Part shown: positions 6,470 to 11,169 of the stretch, piece by piece
How positions within the stretch are numbered: position 1 is the first letter of the stretch
Layout: each line of letters begins with the position of its first letter
DNA from: Flavobacterium sp.
GTDB lineage: Bacteria; Bacteroidota; Bacteroidia; Flavobacteriales; Flavobacteriaceae
Length of the DNA: 11,169 nucleotides
Direction: 5' to 3'
NCBI GenBank assembly: GCA_018062725.1
Contig: JAGORP010000072.1
Span: 1 to 11,169, forward strand
Made by a program: the position numbers and the translations under genes
Notes under the pieces: model-generated
Told to the model about the DNA's origin: nothing
The model's input: the letters and a program-made list of their open reading frames with translations, nothing else
The model's database searches: none

Positions 6470-7687
6470 ATGGCCAAAATAATTCCTTTTAAAGCAGTTC
6501 GTCCTGCACCGGATAAAGTCGGTTTGGTTTCCTGTAGAATGTATGATGATTATTCGCCTGCCGAATTAGCGGCGTGGTTGAATTTTAATCCGTACTCGTT
6601 TTTACATGTCATTAATCCAGCTTATGTCAATGCGCAACGCATTACTTCCGACAAACGATTTAAGGCCGTAACGCTAAAATACAACGATTTTAAAAACGAA
6701 AAAATAGTATTTCAAGAAGAGAAACCTGTTTTTTATTTGTATGAAATTCAAACGAAAACGAACTCATTTACTGGAATTATTGCCGGAACTTCGATAGCTG
6801 ATTATCAAAACGATGTCATTAAAAAACACGAAGACACCTTGCAATATCGCGTTGAACTCTTTAAAGATTATTTACACCAAACAGGGTTTAATACCGAACC
6901 AGTTTTAATTACTTATCCAGATAGTTCTGAAATCAATACGTTTATTGCCATTCACAAAAAAAGCAAACCTATTTACGAGTTTTCGACCACCAATAAAGAA
7001 AAGCACACGCTTTGGAAAATTGACACCGAAACCGAAATCAATTTGTTAATCGATCATTTTGCTAGTATTCCGAATTTATACATAGCCGATGGTCATCATC
7101 GTTCGGCTTCGGCAGAGTTGTTATACGAACAAAACAAAGCCTCAGGAAACCCGAATTTGAATTATTTTATGAGCTTTTTAATTGCCGAAAGCAATGTCAA
7201 AATATATGAATTTAATCGTGTAGTACGCGATTTAAATGGGCATACCCAAGAAGAGTTCATAAAACTGGTCGCTAAAAACTTTGTAATAACCGACAAACAA
7301 AGTGAATTGTTTCAGCCGAAAAACAAATATGAATTTGGTATGTATCTTAATGGCAATTTTTATGCCTTACAATACAAACATAAAGAAAGCACCAAAGGAA
7401 TTTTAGAAAATCTAGATGCTCAAATTTTGTATGATACTATTTTGAATCCAGTTTTAGGTCTAGAAGATTTACGAAACGACGAACGCATTGATTATTTACC
7501 AGGTAAACAGTCCATTTTACACATGAAAGAAATGATTGATGAAGACGAATTTAAAGTCGGTTTTATGCTGTACCCTTCCGATATTAATGAAATAAAATTA
7601 CTCGCTGACAACAACTTGATCATGCCTCCAAAAAGTACATACATAGAGCCTAAGTTTAGAAGTGGCCTTTTGATATATGAATTGTAA
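6470..7687 (+). CDS. DUF1015 family protein
   Basis: A 405-residue soluble protein, the usual length for DUF1015. It begins MAKIIPFKAVRPAPDKVGLV, with the family N-terminal KAVRP, then YSFLHVINP and, in the middle, the most conserved block YIADGHHRSASAELL (204-218) with His209, His210 and Arg211, which could be a metal, phosphate or nucleotide site. The end ITEKL-like region carries the motif FMLYPSDINEIKLLADNNLIMPPKST in part (split here as FMLYPSDINEI and MPPKST), also typical. No signal peptide or membrane segment. The function is not established; from memory, relatives in other bacteria often lie near serine biosynthesis genes, but none is seen here. It is between the acyl-CoA dehydrogenase and yggS in the same direction, with repeat elements on both sides. 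Confidence 0.88.
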   Translation: MAKIIPFKAVRPAPDKVGLVSCRMYDDYSPAELAAWLNFNPYSFLHVINPAYVNAQRITSDKRFKAVTLKYNDFKNEKIVFQEEKPVFYLYEIQTKTNSFTGIIAGTSIADYQNDVIKKHEDTLQYRVELFKDYLHQTGFNTEPVLITYPDSSEINTFIAIHKKSKPIYEFSTTNKEKHTLWKIDTETEINLLIDHFASIPNLYIADGHHRSASAELLYEQNKASGNPNLNYFMSFLIAESNVKIYEFNRVVRDLNGHTQEEFIKLVAKNFVITDKQSELFQPKNKYEFGMYLNGNFYALQYKHKESTKGILENLDAQILYDTILNPVLGLEDLRNDERIDYLPGKQSILHMKEMIDEDEFKVGFMLYPSDINEIKLLADNNLIMPPKSTYIEPKFRSGLLIYEL

Positions 7688-7733
7688 TTTAAGAGAAAAG
7701 AAGCAAGAAAAAAGATAAAAGACTTTCACAATA

Positions 7734-7794
7734 TTGTCATTTTGAACGGAGTAAAAAATCTTATGGTGGGATTCCTTTTTCGTTGAAATGATAA
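7734..7794. repeat. Imperfect inverted-repeat element upstream of yggS
   Basis: The left arm (7734-7760, starting TTGTCATTTTGAACGGAG) and the right arm (7770-7794, ending GTTGAAATGATAA) are imperfect reverse complements. A 29-base stretch including the right arm (7768-7796) matches 10985-11013 at 23 of 29 positions, so this is a repeat family with two members in the window. It occupies half of the 120-base gap before yggS. Confidence 0.75.
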
Positions 7795-7807
7795 AACAAT
7801 ATAAATT

Positions 7808-8470
7808 ATGTTATCAATAGCACAAAACCTTAACCACATAAAATCATCACTTCCTGAGCACGTTACACTGGTAGCGGTTTCTAAAACCAAACCTGTACAT
7901 GATTTAATGGAAGCTTACAATGCCGGTCAACGCATTTTTGGAGAAAACAAAATCCAAGAAATGACCGAAAAATGGGAAGTCATGCCCAAAGACATCGAAT
8001 GGCATATGATTGGACATGTTCAATCCAACAAAGTAAAATACATGATTCCGTATGTAAAATTGATTCATGGCGTTGATAGTTTAAAATTATTGAAAGAAAT
8101 AAATCGATTAGCGGTCAAATGGCGCAAACATATTAATATATTACTTCAAGTATATATCGCTGAAGAAGAGACAAAATTTGGATTGGATGAAAAAGAATTA
8201 GACGAAATCCTTCATGCTGAAGAAGTCAAACAAATGACGAACATTACCATAACAGGATTAATGGGAATGGCCAGCTTCACGGAAGACAAAGCACAAATCA
8301 AAAAAGAGTTTTTGCATTTGAAATCAATTTTTGACAAATACAAAACACTGAATACTGAAAATTGCCAACTAAAAACTTTATCTATGGGCATGAGTGGCGA
8401 TTATACATTAGCCATTGAATGTGGCAGTACGATGATTCGAGTAGGAAGTAGTATATTTGGAACGAGATAA
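7808..8470 (+). CDS. yggS: YggS/PROSC-family pyridoxal 5'-phosphate-binding protein
   Basis: A PLP-carrying protein of the PLPBP family, involved in vitamin B6 homeostasis and thereby amino-acid balance; no enzymatic reaction is known. The 220 residues form a single alanine-racemase-like barrel. Visible marks are VAVSKTKP with Lys26 as the PLP lysine, FGENKIQE (44-51), HMIGHVQSNK (66-75), KFGLDE (123-128), LMGMASF (151-157), LSMGMSGDY (191-199) and the phosphate-binding end TMIRVGSSIFGTR (208-220). The ATG is immediately after an A-rich leader. It is followed by a repeat-filled 102-base gap and the nuclease fusion. Together with the RidA-family gene further right it forms a PLP-related pair, since RidA removes reactive enamines made by PLP enzymes; that link is inference. 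Confidence 0.96.
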   Translation: MLSIAQNLNHIKSSLPEHVTLVAVSKTKPVHDLMEAYNAGQRIFGENKIQEMTEKWEVMPKDIEWHMIGHVQSNKVKYMIPYVKLIHGVDSLKLLKEINRLAVKWRKHINILLQVYIAEEETKFGLDEKELDEILHAEEVKQMTNITITGLMGMASFTEDKAQIKKEFLHLKSIFDKYKTLNTENCQLKTLSMGMSGDYTLAIECGSTMIRVGSSIFGTR

Positions 8471-8474
8471 GCTC

Positions 8475-8558
8475 AACCGCAATGACCGCAAAGAAATTTC
8501 GCTATGTACGCGAAGTTTTTTTTGCGAACTTTGCGAAAACCTTGCGCACTTAGCGGTT
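8475..8558. repeat. Intergenic repeat with nested inverted repeats before the nuclease fusion
   Basis: Outer arms AACCGC (8475-8480) and GCGGTT (8553-8558) enclose further CGCAAAG / TTTGCG copies and an inner hairpin TTCGC-CGCGAA around 8498-8513. It begins 4 bases after the yggS stop and ends 14 bases before the presumed ATT start of the next gene; its last bases contribute to the TAA that closes that frame upstream. It resembles GCAAAG-rich dispersed intergenic repeats of Bacteroidota, from recollection only. Confidence 0.7.
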
Positions 8559-8572
8559 AAAAAAGAAATAGT

Positions 8573-9934
8573 ATTTACGCAATTATCGACATAGAAACCA
8601 CCGGAGGTCAATACAATGAAGAAGGTATTACCGAAATCGCCATCTATAAATTTGATGGTCATGACGTCGTGGATCAATTTATCAGTTTGGTGAATCCGGA
8701 GAAGGAAATTCAGCCTTTTGTAGTCAAACTAACAGGAATAAATAACGCCATGCTTCGTAGTGCCCCAAAATTTTTTGAAGTTGCGAAACGCATTATCGAA
8801 ATTACAGAAGATTGTATCGTAGTAGCACACAACGCTTCTTTCGATTATAGAATTTTACGAACAGAGTTCCGTCGTTTGGGGTATCATTTTCAAAAACCAA
8901 CACTTTGTACTGTTGAATTATCAAAAAAATTAATTCCAGACCAACCTTCTTACAGCCTTGGCAAACTAGTTCGTGGCTTAGGAATTCCGGTAACTGACCG
9001 TCATAGAGCCAGTGGAGATGCTTTGGCAACGGTGAAATTATTCAAAATGCTATTGGCTAAAGATCTTGAAAAAAGCATTGTCAAGACGTTTATAAAAACC
9101 GAAATCAAATCAGGCATGTCACCCAAATTATTAGATATCGTTGAAGCCTTACCCAGCAAAGTAGGCATCTATTATATTCATAATGAAAAAGGGGAACTTA
9201 TATACATTGGCAAAAGCAGAAATATAAAAAAACGAGTGAATCAGCATTTTACTGGAACTACCAACAAATGCAAAAAAATACAAATGGAAGTATTTGCCGT
9301 TACATTTGAAGAAACAGGCAGCGAACTCATTGCCTTACTCAAAGAAAGTGAAGAAATAAAAATAAACAAACCCATTTATAACAGAGCACAACGTAAAACC
9401 ATTTTCCCATGGGCGTTGTATGCCGAAAAAGATGAAAAAGGGTATTTAGCTTTAAAAGTCCTAAAAGCTGATGGACGCAAAAAAGAAATCACTTCTTTTT
9501 CTACCCAACAAGAAGGGAAAAATGCCTTGTTTAAAATCACCGAAAAACACCAATTGTGTCAGAAAGTAAACGGACTGTATGATACAAAAAAAGGATGTTT
9601 CCAATATGATATTAAACAGTGTTTGGGAGCTTGTATCGGAAAAGAACAACCTGATGATTACAACGTCAGGGTAGAGAATTTTATTCAAAATCATCAGTTT
9701 AACAATCAAAATATGGTGATTATTGATAAAGGCCGTACTTCTAATGAGCGTAGTGCTGTTTTGCTGGAAAATGGCATTTATAAAGGCTATTGTTTTTACG
9801 ATTTAAATCATCAAATCAACAACATAGAAATTCTGAAAACTATTATTATTCCGATGCAAAACAATCGAGATACTCGAAATATCATCCAGAATTTCATCAA
9901 TAAAAAAAGAGTTCATAAAATCATAAAATTTTAA
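8573..9934 (+). CDS. DnaQ-like exonuclease fused to GIY-YIG (UvrC/Cho-like) endonuclease, probable ATT start
   Basis: Predicted 453-residue DNA-repair nuclease. Residues 1-165 are a DEDDh 3'-5' exonuclease as in the DNA polymerase III proofreading subunit: motif I Asp6-Ile-Glu8, motif [10 protein letters not shown] with Asp91, motif III HRASGD with His144 and Asp149. Residues about 190-275 are a GIY-YIG domain matching UvrC and Cho: GIYYI (198-202), YIGK (211-214), Arg221, Glu258 and Asn270 at the catalytic spacings. Then comes a cysteine cluster, Cys329, 342, 350 and 354, like that of UvrC. This is the layout of DnaQ-Cho fusions such as Mycobacterium tuberculosis Rv2191. No UvrB-binding or helix-hairpin-helix part is evident. 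The first ATG/GTG/TTG in frame is GTG 8669, which would remove motif I; a TAA lies at 8558. ATT 8573, giving [12 protein letters not shown], where relatives have Met, is the best start. The stop overlaps the next ATG. Confidence 0.88.
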   Translation: MYAIIDIETTGGQYNEEGITEIAIYKFDGHDVVDQFISLVNPEKEIQPFVVKLTGINNAMLRSAPKFFEVAKRIIEITEDCIVVAHNASFDYRILRTEFRRLGYHFQKPTLCTVELSKKLIPDQPSYSLGKLVRGLGIPVTDRHRASGDALATVKLFKMLLAKDLEKSIVKTFIKTEIKSGMSPKLLDIVEALPSKVGIYYIHNEKGELIYIGKSRNIKKRVNQHFTGTTNKCKKIQMEVFAVTFEETGSELIALLKESEEIKINKPIYNRAQRKTIFPWALYAEKDEKGYLALKVLKADGRKKEITSFSTQQEGKNALFKITEKHQLCQKVNGLYDTKKGCFQYDIKQCLGACIGKEQPDDYNVRVENFIQNHQFNNQNMVIIDKGRTSNERSAVLLENGIYKGYCFYDLNHQINNIEILKTIIIPMQNNRDTRNIIQNFINKKRVHKIIKF

Positions 9935-10563
9935 TGAGTGCACCAAATAAAGACGTTACGTTTCCATTAACAAATTACGATAAGCTTTGTTTTTTGAAGA
10001 ACATCATCAAAAACCCCAATATAATTGTTGGAGATTACACATATTATGATGATTTTGAGAATGTTGAAAACTTTGAAAAGAACGTAAAATACCATTTTGA
10101 TTTTATTGGCGATAAACTAATCATTGGCAAATTTTGTATGATTGCTTCCGATGTTAAATTCATTATGAACGGAGGGAATCATCTGACCGATTCAATTTCA
10201 GCATACCCCTTTGCAATTTTTGGAGGAGACTGGAAAGACGCCATGCAAGGAAAATCATACCCAACAAAAGGTAATACTGTCATTGGTAACGATGTTTGGA
10301 TTTGTCATAATGCTACAATTATGCCTGGGGTAACCATTGGAGATGGTGCCGTTATTGCGACCAACGCAACCGTTACAAAAGATGTCGAACCGTATACCAT
10401 TGTGGGTGGAAACCCAGCTCAAATTATTAAAAATAGATTTTCGAAAGAAATAATCGATTTACTTTTAGAACTTCAATGGTGGTATTGGGATATTGAAAAA
10501 ATATCAAGAAATGTACAAATTTTAACAAGTCCTGATTTCGAAAAATTAAAAACCTTACCCTAA
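9934..10563 (+). CDS. Vat/CatB-like xenobiotic acetyltransferase (hexapeptide repeat)
   Basis: A 209-residue acetyl-CoA-dependent O-acetyltransferase of the left-handed beta-helix type. It has the same length as streptogramin A acetyltransferases and matches their plan: [10 protein letters not shown] (32-41), [13 protein letters not shown] (62-74), the catalytic-site block [10 protein letters not shown] with His83, [10 protein letters not shown] (91-100), hexapeptide turns [20 protein letters not shown] (117-136), [14 protein letters not shown] (156-169) and the aromatic QWWYWDI (181-187). The NGGNH and W100 regions look nearer to Vat than to type B chloramphenicol acetyltransferases, but the true substrate is unknown and a native, non-resistance role is equally possible. 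Its ATG overlaps the preceding stop (TAATG), which implies translational coupling to the nuclease gene; the RidA-family gene follows after 12 bases. Base use is like its neighbours, so there is no sign of recent transfer. Confidence 0.88.
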   Translation: MSAPNKDVTFPLTNYDKLCFLKNIIKNPNIIVGDYTYYDDFENVENFEKNVKYHFDFIGDKLIIGKFCMIASDVKFIMNGGNHLTDSISAYPFAIFGGDWKDAMQGKSYPTKGNTVIGNDVWICHNATIMPGVTIGDGAVIATNATVTKDVEPYTIVGGNPAQIIKNRFSKEIIDLLLELQWWYWDIEKISRNVQILTSPDFEKLKTLP

Positions 10564-10575
10564 TAAATAGAAATA

Positions 10576-10959
10576 ATGTCAAAAAAAATCATTTTTACAG
10601 AAAAAGCACCTGCTCCTATCGGACCTTATAGTCAAGCCGTTTTAAGCGGAAATACGTTATACACTTCTGGTCAAGTGGCAATTAATCCTGCCAATGGCGA
10701 ATTGGTTTTAGACAACATCGAAGTAGAAACAGAGCAAGTGATGCAGAACCTAAAAGCTGTTTTGGAAGCGGCTGACATGACTTTTGAACACGTGATTAAA
10801 TCTACTATTTTCATTATGAATATGGGTGATTTTGCAAGAATCAATGCGGTTTACGGAAAATATTTTAGTGAAGCTACAGCCCCAGCACGTGAAACCGTTC
10901 AGGTAGCGACTTTGCCTAAAAATGTAAACATTGAAATTTCGATGATTGCAGTGAAATAG
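10576..10959 (+). CDS. ridA: RidA family reactive enamine/imine deaminase
   Basis: Hydrolyses reactive enamine and imine intermediates, such as 2-aminoacrylate released by PLP-dependent serine/threonine dehydratases, to keto acids and ammonia; acts as a cytosolic trimer. The 127 residues match the family length. Signature residues are present: APAPIGPYSQAV with Tyr18, the GQVAINP block (32-38), and PARETVQVATLPK (103-115) with Arg105, which binds the substrate carboxylate in active RidA proteins, and Glu120 in VNIEISMIAV. Having this Arg and Glu places it with the active RidA type rather than the inactive Rid subfamilies. It is the last gene before the terminator, 12 bases after the acetyltransferase and so probably in one transcript with it. 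Confidence 0.95.
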   Translation: MSKKIIFTEKAPAPIGPYSQAVLSGNTLYTSGQVAINPANGELVLDNIEVETEQVMQNLKAVLEAADMTFEHVIKSTIFIMNMGDFARINAVYGKYFSEATAPARETVQVATLPKNVNIEISMIAVK

Positions 10960-10984
10960 TTTTCAACCTTAAAGTTAACGAAAT

Positions 10985-11013
10985 GTGATTCCACTTTCGT
11001 CGGAATGACAAAA
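10985..11013. repeat. Second copy of the element arm seen upstream of yggS
   Basis: These 29 bases match 7768-7796 at 23 positions, sharing GATTCC, TTTCGT, AATGA and AAAA in register. Only one arm of the longer inverted element is clear here, just after the ridA stop and directly before the terminator. Confidence 0.65.
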
Positions 11014-11017
11014 AACA

Positions 11018-11047
11018 AAAACCCGAACCATTTCTGATTCGGGTTTT
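11018..11047. terminator. Bidirectional rho-independent terminator between ridA and dnaK
   Basis: AAAACCCGAA (11018-11027) pairs with TTCGGGTTTT (11038-11047) around a 10-base loop; T-rich sequence follows on the plus strand and A-rich sequence precedes it, giving a T-rich end on the minus strand. It lies between the convergent ridA and dnaK genes. Confidence 0.9.
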
Positions 11048-11057
11048 CTTTTATTTA

Positions 11058-11078
11058 AAGCTTCGACAAGCTCAGCTT
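11058..11078. repeat. Short palindromic element
   Basis: The arms AAGCT (11058-11062) and AGCTT (11074-11078) flank the core CTTCGACAAGCTCAG (11061-11075), a sequence I recall as a common dispersed intergenic repeat core in bacteria. A second weak inverted repeat, CAATTTT / AAAATTG at 11091-11097 and 11105-11111, lies just before the dnaK stop and lacks a T-run. Confidence 0.45.
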
Positions 11079-11120
11079 AAGCGATTCACACAATTTTGCT
11101 ACTCAAAATTGGTTCTCTGC

Positions 11121-11169
11121 TTATTTTACTTCTTCAAATTCTACGTCTTGAACATTGTCACCTTCAGCT
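11121..11169 (-). CDS. dnaK: Chaperone DnaK, last 15 codons only
   Basis: The minus strand entering from the right edge reads AEGDNVQDVEFEEVK and then TAA at 11123-11121. This ending, with the terminal EEVK-type acidic tail that HSP70 chaperones use for binding co-chaperones, matches DnaK of Flavobacteriaceae. DnaK is the ATP-driven folding chaperone working with DnaJ and GrpE. Only the extreme C-terminus is visible, so the call rests on this short but characteristic tail. Confidence 0.8.
   Translation of the reverse strand, partial: AEGDNVQDVEFEEVK

Noticed and set aside
5426..8558. Series of palindromic repeats as a CRISPR array
   Set aside because: The repeats differ from one another, lie kilobases apart between genes and have no regular spacers.
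8669..8671. GTG as the start of the nuclease fusion
   Set aside because: It would cut off exonuclease motif I and the first strands of the fold, although the coding sequence upstream is clearly conserved in sense.
9461..9709. Minus-strand open frames inside the nuclease, dehydrogenase and oxidoreductase genes
   Set aside because: All are antisense shadows of genes with complete catalytic motifs.
9934..10563. Acquired antibiotic-resistance cassette
   Set aside because: No integron site, insertion sequence or base-composition change; it is tightly coupled to its neighbours, so an intrinsic gene is more likely.

Overview
The window is AT-rich chromosomal DNA from a member of the Bacteroidota, most likely a Flavobacterium or close relative in the Flavobacteriaceae. 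The signs are Bacteroidota-type promoters (TTG about 20 bases before TAnnTTTG), A-rich leaders without clear Shine-Dalgarno sites, a lipoprotein subtilase, a DnaK tail ending in EFEEVK, and short palindromic repeats between genes. The species cannot be fixed from the sequence alone. Nearly all genes look like core chromosomal genes; there is no CRISPR array, transposase, phage gene or RNA gene that I can recognise.

Left part (1-4254). A subtilisin-family lipoprotein protease runs leftwards off the window edge. Divergent from it is smpB, the tmRNA partner of ribosome rescue, with a promoter almost touching its start codon. smpB converges, through a shared hairpin terminator, on a leftward ompW-like outer-membrane gene that has lost its start codon and signal peptide and is probably dead. 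Upstream of that, also leftward, are a stand-alone PAS protein closely resembling the FAD-binding sensor of Aer, and pcm, which repairs isoaspartyl damage and appears to start with TTG.

Right part (4360-11047). Seven genes run rightwards: a Gfo/Idh/MocA oxidoreductase, a 3-hydroxybutyryl-CoA dehydrogenase, a DUF1015 protein, a YggS-type PLP-binding protein, a DnaQ-exonuclease/GIY-YIG-nuclease fusion with a UvrC/Cho-like cysteine cluster, a Vat/CatB-like acetyltransferase and a RidA-family imine deaminase. The last three are tightly packed (TAATG overlap, then 12 bases) and end in a hairpin terminator shared with dnaK, whose last codons enter from the right edge on the minus strand. A housekeeping and damage-repair theme is visible (SmpB, Pcm, DnaQ-Cho, YggS, RidA, DnaK), but it is inferred from families, not shown to be a system.

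The most notable points are the exonuclease-endonuclease fusion, whose catalytic motif I lies upstream of any ATG, GTG or TTG and which seems to need an ATT start; its four cysteines spaced almost as the iron-sulfur ligands of UvrC; the beheaded ompW; and a series of different inverted-repeat elements filling almost every gap from 5420 to 11080, one family being present twice.
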